Shown here piece after piece: positions 35,338 to 43,937 of a DNA stretch of 64,000 bases. Source of the stretch: Chloroflexota bacterium (GTDB lineage: Bacteria > Chloroflexota > UBA6077 > FW602-bin22 > CADDYW01); the NCBI GenBank assembly GCA_021324795.1, contig JAJPIK010000094.1, positions 1 through 64,000 on the forward strand, written 5' to 3'. The notes below the pieces were generated by a model. The model did no database searches, was not told the DNA's origin, and saw nothing but the letters and a program-made list of their open reading frames with translations. Each line of letters starts with the position of its first letter. The stretch's first letter is position 1. Both the position numbers and the translations under genes were made by a program.

Positions 35338-36741
35338 ATGACGTTTGACCCTTGGCAAGGGAGCCCTGGCCATCTGGGGCGACGGCAATTCTTACACGCC
35401 CTCGAAGGGACGGTCGCCGGAGCAATCTTTCTCACCGTTGCTACCGCCTGCAGCAGCAACCCTCCCGCCGCCTCGGCAACTCCGGCCGCGACGACCACGG
35501 CCACGACAGCGGCTGCCACCACCGCCGCAGCCCAGCCCGCCGCGACGACCGCGCCGGCCAACGGACCGGCGATTCCCATCGAGATTCGTTTCAACGGCAT
35601 CGATACCAACGGCGAGAAGGTCGCCGAGAAGTGGGCCGCCGATTTCGGCCCCAAACACAACCTGAAAATCACGACCGACTTCGTGGATTGGGGCAGCTCG
35701 TTTCAGAAGATCACGACTGGCATCGCCGGTGGCATCGCGCCGGACATTTTCGGCGCGGGCGGGATTTGGGTGCCAGTGATCGTCTCCAAGGGCGGAGCAC
35801 ATGCTCTGGACAGCTACATTGCCGACTACAAAGACTGGTCCGACTATTACCCATCCACCAAGAAGGATGTGACCTGGGACGGTAAAGTCTACGCCGTGCC
35901 CTATGAGGTCGACATTCATCAGACAATTGCGTATCGGGCGAGCATGTTCCAGAAGGCGGGGATTAGCGAGTCGCCGGCCACCTGGGAGGACGCCCAGAAG
36001 TATGCGAAAGAGCTGACCCAGCTCGAGGGTGGCGACATCAAAGTTGCCGGCTGGAACGTGCCGAATAACCAGTTTCTCACCCAATACTACGAAGACGCCA
36101 TGTACCAGGCGAATGGCCACATCTTCAACGCCGATCGGACCAGGCCAACGAACAACACTCCCGAAGGCGAAGCCGCCCTGTCGTTTCTAGTCTGGTTCGT
36201 CCAGAACAAGACCATGCCGGCGGCCGGCATGAGCGCCGGCAATCCGAGCTTGAACGCCTTCTATGCCGGTAACGTCGCCATGGCACCACTCGGCCCGCAC
36301 GACATGGAAAACGTCCTTCAATACGGCCCCCAAGTTTGGGCCGATACCAAGGCCGGACCGGTCTTGAAAAAGGTGAAGCAGGCCCAGGTCCTCTTCGTCA
36401 ACAAGTACATGATGTTCAGCAAGACTAAATATCCCGACGCCGCCTGGGAAGTCATTCAGGCAATCGTCCAGCCGGCCGTGAATATCAGCATCGTCGTCAC
36501 CGGCGACCTTGGACTGCCGGTCCGTAAGGCGATGGAGAGCGCGAAGCTCTACCAGGACCCGCGCGTCAAGGAAATGATCGACAACATTCAGTACGCGATT
36601 CCGCGCGAGATGGTGCCGCAATCGTTCGACGTTCAGCCGGCGATGTCGCGCGAGTGCGACGCCGCGCTCCGAGGAGCGAAGACAGTCAAGCAGGCTCTCC
36701 AGGACATGGACACCGCAGTCGCGAAAATTCTCAAGGGGTAG
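35338..36741 (+). CDS. CUT1-type sugar ABC transporter substrate-binding lipoprotein
   Basis: 467 residues from ATG 35338 (GAGAGG seven bases upstream). The signal is GRRQFLHALEGTVAGAIFLTVATAC with RR and lipidated Cys38; a Thr/Ala/Pro linker to about 85; then the family 1 binding fold (NGEKVAEKWAADFGPKHN, WDGKVYAVPYEVDIHQTIAYR, YAKELTQLEG). Followed by two permeases, again without an ATPase gene. Ligand unknown. Confidence 0.9.
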   Translation: MTFDPWQGSPGHLGRRQFLHALEGTVAGAIFLTVATACSSNPPAASATPAATTTATTAAATTAAAQPAATTAPANGPAIPIEIRFNGIDTNGEKVAEKWAADFGPKHNLKITTDFVDWGSSFQKITTGIAGGIAPDIFGAGGIWVPVIVSKGGAHALDSYIADYKDWSDYYPSTKKDVTWDGKVYAVPYEVDIHQTIAYRASMFQKAGISESPATWEDAQKYAKELTQLEGGDIKVAGWNVPNNQFLTQYYEDAMYQANGHIFNADRTRPTNNTPEGEAALSFLVWFVQNKTMPAAGMSAGNPSLNAFYAGNVAMAPLGPHDMENVLQYGPQVWADTKAGPVLKKVKQAQVLFVNKYMMFSKTKYPDAAWEVIQAIVQPAVNISIVVTGDLGLPVRKAMESAKLYQDPRVKEMIDNIQYAIPREMVPQSFDVQPAMSRECDAALRGAKTVKQALQDMDTAVAKILKG

Positions 36742-36760
36742 CTCCCCGGAAGGATGCTGA

Positions 36761-37687
36761 GTGATACAGGGGATTCAGATCGCAGGGCACCACCAAGCAA
36801 GGGGGGCACGACGTGATTTGCTCTACCGGCAGCGGTTCGTCGGTTTGCTCTACGTGACGCCGTCGTTGCTGTTTCTGTTTGCTTTCGTCGTCCTGCCGAT
36901 CTTCGCGACTTTTTACCTCAGCTTCACCCGCTACGACCTGCTCCAGCCGCCGCGCTGGATCGGCCTGGGCAACTTTCAGGATCTCCTTTCCGATGACCGT
37001 TTTGTCCATTCGATCGCCAACACTCTGATCTTCTCGCTGGGCACGATTCCGACCGGGACGGCCCTGGCGCTGCTTTTCGCCATGGTAGTGAACCAGCAGA
37101 TCCGGGGAGTCACGTTCTTTCGCGCCGCGTTTTACCTGCCGGTGGTCACATCGTTCGTCGCGGCCGCGCTGGTCTGGCTCTGGCTGTACGATCCGAACGT
37201 TGGGTTCTTCGATTATCTCCTGAAAAGTATCGGCTTGCCGCGTTCGGAATGGCTGCAATCGTCGAAGACCGCTTTACTGTCAGTGATCCTCTTTAGCATT
37301 TGGAAGAACATCGGCTACAACATGGTGATCTATCTAGCCGGGCTCCAAGGGATTCCGACCCAGCTCTACGAGGCCGCTGAGATCGACGGCGCCGGCCAAT
37401 GGCAGAAATTCTGGTCGGTGACCTTGCCAATGCTCAAGCCGACGACCTTTTTTGTCGTGGTCGTCTGGTTCATTGGGGCACTGCAGATGTTCATTCAAGT
37501 GCTGATCATGACACCCCAGGGCGGTCCCTTGGATAGCACCATCACTGTCGTCTACCTGGTCTATGCGAACGCCTTCGAATACCTCAAAATGGGCTATGCC
37601 GCGGCGATGTCATTCGTGCTCTTCCTTTTTATTGGCCTGGTTACCTACCTGAACACGCGGATCCTTCGCTACGATGAGATCTATTAG
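36761..37687 (+). CDS. CUT1 sugar ABC transporter permease (MalF/UgpA-like)
   Basis: 308 residues from GTG 36761, preceded by GGAAGG. Six helices, EAA loop EAAEIDGAGQWQKFWSVTLPMLKP; the segment GLQGIPTQLYEAAEIDGAG closely parallels the permease at 26390-27334, so the two systems are paralogous. Partner of the next permease. Confidence 0.93.
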   Translation: MIQGIQIAGHHQARGARRDLLYRQRFVGLLYVTPSLLFLFAFVVLPIFATFYLSFTRYDLLQPPRWIGLGNFQDLLSDDRFVHSIANTLIFSLGTIPTGTALALLFAMVVNQQIRGVTFFRAAFYLPVVTSFVAAALVWLWLYDPNVGFFDYLLKSIGLPRSEWLQSSKTALLSVILFSIWKNIGYNMVIYLAGLQGIPTQLYEAAEIDGAGQWQKFWSVTLPMLKPTTFFVVVVWFIGALQMFIQVLIMTPQGGPLDSTITVVYLVYANAFEYLKMGYAAAMSFVLFLFIGLVTYLNTRILRYDEIY

Positions 37688-37810
37688 CTAGTGCCCGATC
37701 AGAGGGGGGGTTCGGGGGTGTCACGTTCCGGGAATTCAAAATGGGATGGCGGGGCACCAATGCCGAATAGATGCTCTGATTTCCGCACTAGCGTCGAACG
37801 AGAGCAGGTC

Positions 37811-38737
37811 ATGACGATCAGAATACACGCCGTACCGCGAACGCAAGGGCAAGAACAGAATTACTCGCAAGTAATCCGCCAACTGGCTGGGCGTGCTGCC
37901 CTTTACGTCGGTCTTGCGATCATGACGACCATTTCGGTGTTCCCCTACCTCTGGGCGTTCCTAACCTCGGTCAAATCGAACGCCGAGGTCTTGCAGATTC
38001 CACCACGTCTTCTGCCCTCGGTCTGGCACTTTTCCAACTACGTTCAAGCGATGCAGTCCCAGGACTTTGGACGCTTCTTTTTCAATAGCTTCGTCGTGGC
38101 GATTATCTCGTGTGTCGCCCAGCTCGTCCTTGCGTCCACCGCCGGCTACGCTTTTGCCCGCCTGAGCTTTCCCGGTCGAGACATCCTCTTCGCCTTGGTG
38201 ATCGCGACGCTGATGGTGCCCTTCCAGGTTACGCTCGTGCCGCTGTTTATCATGGCGAAGAACTGGCCGCTGGTCGGGGGAAATAACCTGCTCGGACAGG
38301 GCGGCATCGGTCTTCTCGATAGCTACTGGGGCTTGACCTTACCGCAGTTTGCCGCAGCGTTTGGCATCTTCCTCCTGCGTCAGTTCTTTCTCACCTTGCC
38401 CTCCGAGCTTGAAGACGCGGCACGCTTGGATGGCTGCTCGGAGTTCGGCATCTTTCGGCAGATCGTGCTACCTCTCTCCGGGCCGGCCCTGGCGACGCTA
38501 GGTATCTTCGCATTTCAGAACGCCTGGAACGACTACGTCTGGCCGCTGGTGATCACCAAATCGGAGGCGATGAAGACAGTTCAGATCGGGCTGGCGGCGT
38601 TCCAGCGGCGCGACTCGACCGACTGGACGCTGTTGATGGCCGCGACGATCGTTGCGACGTTGCCGATCGTCATGATCTTTCTCTTTGGCCAGCGCTATTT
38701 CACTCGGGGAATCACCTTGACCGGATTGAAAGGGTAA
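37811..38737 (+). CDS. CUT1 sugar ABC transporter permease (MalG/UgpE-like)
   Basis: 308 residues from ATG 37811; the frame extends upstream to 37691 but GAGCAGG before 37811 and the family length favour the later start. Helix VGLAIMTTISVFPYLWAFLTSVKS, EAA loop EDAARLDGCSEFGIFRQIVLPLSGPAL, C terminus YFTRGITLTGLKG. Completes the second sugar transporter. Confidence 0.92.
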   Translation: MTIRIHAVPRTQGQEQNYSQVIRQLAGRAALYVGLAIMTTISVFPYLWAFLTSVKSNAEVLQIPPRLLPSVWHFSNYVQAMQSQDFGRFFFNSFVVAIISCVAQLVLASTAGYAFARLSFPGRDILFALVIATLMVPFQVTLVPLFIMAKNWPLVGGNNLLGQGGIGLLDSYWGLTLPQFAAAFGIFLLRQFFLTLPSELEDAARLDGCSEFGIFRQIVLPLSGPALATLGIFAFQNAWNDYVWPLVITKSEAMKTVQIGLAAFQRRDSTDWTLLMAATIVATLPIVMIFLFGQRYFTRGITLTGLKG

Positions 38738-38766
38738 GGCGTTACGGAGGCCGAATCTCCGTCTAT

Positions 38767-38955
38767 GTGAACGTGCCCAAGTTCGAGCAAGCGCTCATCA
38801 GCCACGAATTCCTAGCGCGCATTCGCGAAGACCTGGAGAGCGGCCTGCGCAGCGGCGTCCAGGGCACCCCGACCTTCTTCATCAACGGCCGCTGCTATAC
38901 CGGCCCAACCGAGGTCGACGCGCTGCTCGCCGCGATGCAGCAAGCGGGACCCTAA
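38767..38955 (+). pseudogene. C-terminal fragment of a DsbA-like thiol oxidoreductase
   Basis: Encodes a helix (FLARIREDLESGLRSG) and the conserved VQGTPTFFINGRCYTGPTEVDALLAAM, which is the cis-Pro loop and last strand/helix of DsbA-type thioredoxin domains. The CxxC active site and the first two-thirds of the protein are missing, and no upstream frame supplies them. It lies 30 bases after the permease gene, so it may be transcribed but should be inactive. Confidence 0.65.
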
Positions 38956-39143
38956 CCGGCAAATTGGTGTGCGGGATAGCCCCGCAGGAGCATCGGGCTC
39001 GGCGCTAGACGCTCCCTGCCCAGGCTTCCCCATCCACTTGCACGATTGAGACGTAGGACACTTCTGTTCTCCTAACCCGACAAGTGAACCTCTTCGCTAA
39101 AAGCCACCTCACCGACGTAGTTTTCGACCGAGGCAAGATCATT

Positions 39144-39198
39144 TGTCAACTATGTCCCAGCTATGTCCAGGCTATCAGACCATTCGCCCAATGGACAT
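39144..39198. repeat. Repeated CTATGTCC motifs, resembling an insertion-sequence end
   Basis: TGTCAACTATGTCC starts the cluster; CTATGTCC occurs at 39150-39157 and 39161-39168, and ATGTCC recurs inverted at 39193-39198. A TGTCA end with internal short direct repeats is reminiscent of IS21-family termini, but no transposase or second end is visible; a regulator binding cluster is the alternative. Confidence 0.35.
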
Positions 39199-39222
39199 CA
39201 TCCAAATAAAGTATATCCTGGG

Positions 39223-39311
39223 GAGTCCCCGACTTAAAAGGATGGAGGCAGGCTGAAGCCACTGGCGCTTTAGCGCCTCGTCCCTGTCCCACCCTTTTAA
39301 GGCGAGGACTC
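39223..39311. repeat. 89-base nested inverted repeat, possible MITE or structured RNA
   Basis: Outer arms 39223-39241 and 39293-39311 match at 17 of 19 positions; an inner perfect hairpin GGCGCT-TT-AGCGCC lies at 39264-39277. The result is a three-part fold with single-stranded purine-rich GGATGGAGGCAGG on one side. No open frame. No family recognised. Confidence 0.55.
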
Positions 39312-39432
39312 GGCCGGGAATTTCGACGGAGGCACTATTACCTCAATCTCGGGTCCGGCAACTCCCGGGAGCGTGGCCGAGACGGCTGCGCGTGGTCCTG
39401 AGACTGGCCCTGAGACCCGCGAGCCCGCGGTC

Positions 39433-39462
39433 TTGACATTCGCCGGTTGGCTCGACTAGAGT
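39433..39462 (+). promoter_or_regulatory. Promoter of the enolase-superfamily gene at 39567
   Basis: TTGACA (39433-39438), 18-base spacer, TAGAGT (39457-39462), leaving an untranslated leader of about 100 bases. Confidence 0.6.
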
Positions 39463-39566
39463 CGGACCACACGCTTGGGCAGATTAAGCTCGCCTCTTCA
39501 GTCATCGTGCTCAATCTCTCGTCGCGGGTCACCCGGTGTCAGAACAGCCAAACTTGGAGGACGAGG

Positions 39567-40721
39567 ATGAAGATCTCGAACGTCGAAGTGATCGAGTTTC
39601 GGACCACCAGCCACAGCCGACCGAGCCGTTGGGGCTACGGTATCTATCTGGGCGACGCTAAAACGGTCGATACCATCTCGACGCTGACCAAGATCTCGAC
39701 CGACGAAGGAATCGAAGGCTACATGCTTGGCGGCAATAAAGAGCTGATCGAAGGAGTGGCTAAGCCATTGCTACTCGGCGAAGACCCTCTCGATCGCGAG
39801 AAGATCTGGAACTGGCTGGACCAGATGATCACCTTTGGTCCTCACTTCACCGAGCGCGACGCCGGGATCATCGACTGTGCCCTCTGGGACCTGGCTGGCC
39901 GTCTGACGAACCTGCCGGTGCATAAGCTCCTGGGCGGAGCGCGCGATCGGGTGAAGTGCTATGCCAGCACCGCACCGAATCTGGGTGGACCGGAAGTCTA
40001 CTACGAGCACGTCAAGACCTGCAAGCAGCAGGGGTACAAGGCTTACAAGGTCCACGCCTACATCTGCTGGAACCCGCACACCGATGAGCCGGCGCCGCAG
40101 CTTCCCGGCTTCCCGAAGGAAGACCTCGAGATCTGCCGCGCGGTGCGCGAGGCGGCTGGCGACGACATGGTGTTGCTCCACGATCCTTTCGGGGTCTACA
40201 CTTTCGAAGAGTCGATCTGGATGGGACGCGAGCTTGAGAAGCTCAATTACTTCTGGCTCGAGCACCCGATGATCGAGACTCGGGTCGAGTCCTATCGACG
40301 GCTCACGCGCGAGCTGGACATTCGGATTCTCGCGCCCGAGCACGTGCCAGGCGGCTCCTTCGCCCGCGCCGAATGGGCGCTGCAGAACGCCGCGGATATG
40401 CTGCGCATCGACGTTTATTACGGTGGACTCACCGGCTGCTGGAAGCTGATTAACCTCTGCCAAGCCCTGGGGATCAACTGTGAGCTACACGGCCCGGGCT
40501 GGCCCCACGCCCAGCTCCTTGGCGCCGCGCCCGAGGCCACCTGCCTTTATTACGAGCGCGGCCTGCTCCGCCCCGGCCTCGACGACGCTCTCGCCGCTCC
40601 TTACCTGAACTCGATTCCCGACCCACTCGACGATGATGGCAACGTCATCATCAGTCAGGCGCCGGGACTAGGGTTGGATCTGAACTGGGACTACATTAAT
40701 GAGCATCGGGTGAAGCGGTAA
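39567..40721 (+). CDS. Enolase-superfamily (mandelate racemase/muconate lactonizing) enzyme
   Basis: 384 residues from ATG 39567 (TTGGAGG six bases upstream). Capping domain, then barrel with Lys161-x-His163 (KAYKVHAY), metal ligands Asp206 (LLHDPFGVY), Glu232 (WLEHPM) and Glu258 (APEHVPGG), Asp282 (RIDVYYGG) and His308 (CELHGPGWPH). The K-x-H instead of K-x-K on the second strand and the unusual ligand segments place it away from classical mandelate racemase; it is probably a sugar-acid dehydratase or epimerase-type member of unknown substrate. Single gene, ending at a bidirectional terminator. Confidence 0.8.
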   Translation: MKISNVEVIEFRTTSHSRPSRWGYGIYLGDAKTVDTISTLTKISTDEGIEGYMLGGNKELIEGVAKPLLLGEDPLDREKIWNWLDQMITFGPHFTERDAGIIDCALWDLAGRLTNLPVHKLLGGARDRVKCYASTAPNLGGPEVYYEHVKTCKQQGYKAYKVHAYICWNPHTDEPAPQLPGFPKEDLEICRAVREAAGDDMVLLHDPFGVYTFEESIWMGRELEKLNYFWLEHPMIETRVESYRRLTRELDIRILAPEHVPGGSFARAEWALQNAADMLRIDVYYGGLTGCWKLINLCQALGINCELHGPGWPHAQLLGAAPEATCLYYERGLLRPGLDDALAAPYLNSIPDPLDDDGNVIISQAPGLGLDLNWDYINEHRVKR

Positions 40722-40725
40722 CGCC

Positions 40726-41142
40726 TCACCCCCGGCCCCTCTCCATCTGACGATGGAGAGGGGTGACCGCCGCACCGCACGTCCGCAGATCGGCAACGTT
40801 GCGGGTATACACCGGGCGATCTTCCCGGCGGCTGCGCGCGACGAGATAGGCGTCGATGAATCCGACAGAGTGAGCGGCCCAGAGCTGGGCGGCTTCGGTA
40901 AGTACGTCCTTGTCGGCAATCACGCCATTCCAGGAGATGATTGAGATCAGATACTGGGCGACATCACTCCGGGTCATGGTCTTGATGAAGCGCGGAAGAA
41001 CGTAGGTCAGCTCGTGAACCACCATGGCATCGAGAACTGCCTGGCTACGGCCCTCGGCGAGCGCTCGTAGCAGCCGCTGGCATTGTTCAGCGTGCGGATC
41101 GATCGTAATCTGGCCTCGGGCCAATACTTTTGCGAGTGCCAT
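40726..41142 (-). CDS. In-frame fusion of AbrB/VapB-type antitoxin start to N-terminally truncated VapC PIN domain
   Basis: 138 residues. Residues 1-15 (MALAKVLARGQITID) are the start of an AbrB/SpoVT-type antitoxin. From residue 16 (PHAEQCQRLLRALAEG) the protein is a PIN-domain toxin: AVLDAMVVHELTYVLPRF, then WAAHSVGFIDAYLVARSRR and VYTRNVADL. The toxin start, normally carrying the first catalytic Asp in a DTNVLLR-like strand, is missing, as is most of the antitoxin. A single in-frame deletion from vapB into vapC explains this. Toxin activity is unlikely. The C-terminal codons lie in the hairpin 40736-40763. Confidence 0.7.
   Translation of the reverse strand: MALAKVLARGQITIDPHAEQCQRLLRALAEGRSQAVLDAMVVHELTYVLPRFIKTMTRSDVAQYLISIISWNGVIADKDVLTEAAQLWAAHSVGFIDAYLVARSRREDRPVYTRNVADLRTCGAAVTPLHRQMERGRG
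40736..40763. terminator. Bidirectional hairpin terminator between convergent genes
   Basis: Perfect 12-base arms CCCCTCTCCATC (40736-40747) and GATGGAGAGGGG (40752-40763) around a TGAC loop, 15 bases after the enolase stop and overlapping the 3' end of the opposing PIN-fusion gene. No T-run; the TCACCCCCGGCCCCTCTCC flank is a common repeat-type sequence. Confidence 0.65.
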
Positions 41143-41287
41143 CGTGGCCTCCTCTGCTTACTCTTGATTGTAGATCGCAAAAGCGCCTTCTTCTGACAGA
41201 GTCTGTTTTGCCTACCAATGAACGGTGGTCCAAAGATCTACACGTCTGCTACCATGCACTCCATGAAGAATCCAAAGGAGAGGTCAC

Positions 41288-42430
41288 ATGAAAATCACGA
41301 GAGTCGAACACTTCTTCCCGCGCCGTCGGACACGCCTGGTGAAAATTACGACGGACAACGGTCTGATCGGCTGGGGCGAGGCGACGCTGGAGGGGAAACC
41401 AGAGAGCACCCGGGCGGCGGTCGCGGAGACCGCCGAGTATCTGGTCGGCAAAGATCCCCTGCGAATCGAGCACCACTGGCAGCAGATCTATCGCTCGGCG
41501 TTCTTCCGTGGAGGCAACGTGCTGATGAGCGCGCTGTCCGGGATCGACCAGGCGCTCTGGGACATCGCCGGCAAGCATTACGGGGTGCCGGTTTATCAGC
41601 TCCTGGGAGGACCGGTCCGCGACCGGGTGCGCGTTTATGCTCATTGGGGCATCCAGGACCGGAGCGAGGAAGGGCTGGCAAAGGCCAAAGAACGCCTCGA
41701 TTATCTGCGTGAAAAAGGCGGCTACACCACCTTCAAGGCCGGACCCGGCGGGAAGTGGCGGGCCCACGAGCCCCCGGCGGTGATCGATAACTTTGTTGCG
41801 CGCGCTCACCTCATGCGCGAGTGGGTTGGCCCGGAGGTCGAGCTAGCCTTCGACTTCCACGGTAAGATGACGCCCGGTTTAGCAATCGAGATCTGCCACC
41901 AGCTCGCGAGCATGCGCCCAATGTTCGTCGAAGAGCCAGTTCCCCAGGAGAACGTCGACGCGCTCAAGCAGGTCTCCGATCACGTGCCTTTCCCGATCGC
42001 GACCGGCGAGCGGCTCCTCAGTCGCTGGGAGTTCCGTACCGTCTTCGAGAAGCAAGCCTGTTCTTACATCCAACCGGATGGCTCGCATGCTGGCGGGATC
42101 AGCGAGGTGAAGCGGATCGCGAATATGGCAGAGGTCTATTACATCCATATTATGCCCCACTGCGCGATCGGCCCGGTTGCCCTCAGCGCCTGCCTCCACG
42201 TCGACGCCGCGGTGCCCAACTTCTTGATCCAGGAGTCGATCGGTCCCGACTTCCCGACCGACCTCGTCCGAACCGCCTGGCAGGTCAAAGATGGCTACCT
42301 GACCCTGCCTACCATACCCGGGCTGGGCGTCGAAGTCGACGAGAAAGAAGTGATCAAAATGGCCCAATACGTCGAGGAGCTGGGCGGCGAGTTCTATTAC
42401 GACCAGGATGGCAGCGTGGCAGATTGGTAG
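41288..42430 (+). CDS. dgoD: D-galactonate dehydratase-like enolase-superfamily enzyme
   Basis: 380 residues from ATG 41288 with AAAGGAGAGG upstream. Active site: Lys150, metal ligand Asp189 followed by His191 (AFDFHGK), Glu215 (FVEEPV), Glu241 (ATGERL), Asp264 (QPDGSHAGG), His291 (MPHCAIGP) and Glu316 (LIQES). The D-x-H pair and the spacing of these residues are those of DgoD, which removes water from D-galactonate to give 2-keto-3-deoxygalactonate. Sequence near the C terminus (GLGVEVDEKEV) also fits. No KDGal kinase or DgoA aldolase gene is adjacent; other sugar acids are possible. Confidence 0.85.
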   Translation: MKITRVEHFFPRRRTRLVKITTDNGLIGWGEATLEGKPESTRAAVAETAEYLVGKDPLRIEHHWQQIYRSAFFRGGNVLMSALSGIDQALWDIAGKHYGVPVYQLLGGPVRDRVRVYAHWGIQDRSEEGLAKAKERLDYLREKGGYTTFKAGPGGKWRAHEPPAVIDNFVARAHLMREWVGPEVELAFDFHGKMTPGLAIEICHQLASMRPMFVEEPVPQENVDALKQVSDHVPFPIATGERLLSRWEFRTVFEKQACSYIQPDGSHAGGISEVKRIANMAEVYYIHIMPHCAIGPVALSACLHVDAAVPNFLIQESIGPDFPTDLVRTAWQVKDGYLTLPTIPGLGVEVDEKEVIKMAQYVEELGGEFYYDQDGSVADW

Positions 42431-42642
42431 GAGGCAAACCAATCGATCCACTCACGACGGTGGCTGTCGTCGATCGCGGAGCCGCTACATCTTTTGACTG
42501 AAATTGCGCGGCGGGGCGCCCAAGAATTGGGTTGTCGCTCCTCGGAAGCAGTCTGACGCTTGATTGATAACTATCTCCTGGCCACCAATTGCCCAAAATC
42601 CGAGATCGACAAGCGCACTTGAACTAAAGCTGAGAACTATCA

Positions 42643-43782
42643 CTACCCTCCCAACGCTTCCCGCAAGCGATCGGCAATCACCCGTTCGTCACCCGGGGTT
42701 ACCGTGGCGACTGAGATGCCGATGACGTCGCCGTTGAGGGCGAGACGAATGCTCGGATTCCCATCGCGCAGTGCCTGAACGATCTTCGCCGCGTTTTTTC
42801 CGTCGGGCCGGGGCTGGACGGTCACCTCGAGACGAGTAGACGGCTGATGGTCTCCCGGCCGCTCGATCAGGGTGATGCCCGGTACGTCGCGGATGCGCTC
42901 AGCGATCACTTTGATCATGCGATCGTAGCCAGTCAGGCGCGCTTCGTGATCGCGACTGAACCATTCCTGGAGGGCGACGACCACCGCGATGATCTCTTGC
43001 CGGTCTAGCTTGAACGGTCGACCGAGCGCTTTGCCACCGTCGGTCTCGTAGGCGATGAAGCCGTGCTTGGCCGCCGCGGCGACGAGCTCCTGACGCCCGC
43101 AAAGGATGCCGCTCGAGTTCGGCGCATCGATATACTTTGCGCCGTAGCAAACCAGGTCGGCACCTGAGCGAGGATAGCTCTGCATTAAGTCGAGTGGGTA
43201 AACCTCGGCGGCGGCATCGACGATGACCGGAATACCACGACGGTGCGCATGGTCGACGACCTCGCCCAGTGGCAGAATTCCTGGTCGTGTCCGCGCGGCG
43301 GCCGCGAAGTAATGAACGGCCGCGGTGCGCGGACCGATCGCCGCGTCAAGGTCGGCCACGGTCGCCCCTTCAGCCGTGCCGTACTCGACGAGTCGAGCCC
43401 CCGATACGGTGAGACACCGGTCATAGTGGTAACGACTACTTTTCTGGATCAGGATCTCGTTCCTCAGACCAGTCGTGTCCGGAAGTTGAGCAATCTTCTC
43501 CGGATCCGCGCCGGCCAGGCAGGCCGCGCTGCTCAGAGCAAGCGCCGCGGCGCAGCCAGAGGTCACGTAGGCCGCTTCGGCACCAAGCGTCTTGGCGATG
43601 ATCTGGCCGGTCCGGTCGAGAAGCTCGGGCATATCGACGTAATAACGATTCGCTTCATCCATGGCCGCGCGTACGCGCGGGGAGAGCTGGGAGCCGCCAA
43701 GCAGCGTCTGATGGCCAACCGCATTGATGACGGGTTTCACGCCGATCTCTTCGAAGATCGACGTCGTAGTCGATCCAGGCAT
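42643..43782 (-). CDS. PLP-dependent SelA/DgaE-like lyase
   Basis: 379 residues from ATG 43782, with GAGGAGG six bases upstream; the frame extends 40 codons further but without family similarity. Fold-type I PLP enzyme: INAVGHQTLLGGSQLSP, TSGCAAALALSSAACLAG, PLP-ring Asp in VIVDAAAEVYP, and probable Schiff-base Lys in CYGAKYIDAPNSSGIL. It belongs with D-glucosaminate-6-phosphate ammonia-lyase-like proteins often mislabelled selenocysteine synthase; the N-terminal tRNA-binding part of true SelA is absent. An amino-sugar-acid or amino-acid lyase role is likely, and RidA in this window would be compatible. Confidence 0.78.
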   Translation of the reverse strand: MPGSTTTSIFEEIGVKPVINAVGHQTLLGGSQLSPRVRAAMDEANRYYVDMPELLDRTGQIIAKTLGAEAAYVTSGCAAALALSSAACLAGADPEKIAQLPDTTGLRNEILIQKSSRYHYDRCLTVSGARLVEYGTAEGATVADLDAAIGPRTAAVHYFAAAARTRPGILPLGEVVDHAHRRGIPVIVDAAAEVYPLDLMQSYPRSGADLVCYGAKYIDAPNSSGILCGRQELVAAAAKHGFIAYETDGGKALGRPFKLDRQEIIAVVVALQEWFSRDHEARLTGYDRMIKVIAERIRDVPGITLIERPGDHQPSTRLEVTVQPRPDGKNAAKIVQALRDGNPSIRLALNGDVIGISVATVTPGDERVIADRLREALGG

Positions 43783-43937
43783 CGCGAACCTCCTCAGAAA
43801 TGCTGTCGCCGGTCGAGCACAAAGGTACGCTGCAGCGCATCCTTGCGCTTCAACCCGTTGACCTTGACACCGAGCATAAGCCGGCCGATTCGCCTGTGTC
43901 AAGCGAGAGCGATCTTACCGGGGTCCGGAAGAGAGCT

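Larger units (their letters stand above)
38956..39432. other. Gene-free stretch holding repeats and a structured element
   Basis: No credible gene in 480 bases. It holds the CTATGTCC repeat cluster (39144-39198) and the long nested inverted repeat (39223-39311), both listed separately. The 39340-39430 part is GC-rich with several short self-complementary runs (CCCGGGAG, CCGCGAGCCCGCGG). Confidence 0.5.

Noticed and set aside
39340-39430. tRNA-like or riboswitch fold in the GC-rich segment before the enolase promoter
   Set aside because: Short self-complementary runs only; no cloverleaf, no conserved riboswitch core and it lies upstream of the promoter.
42431-42642. Possible small gene between dgoD-like and SelA-like genes
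   Set aside because: No frame with a start, ribosome site and sensible composition was found.
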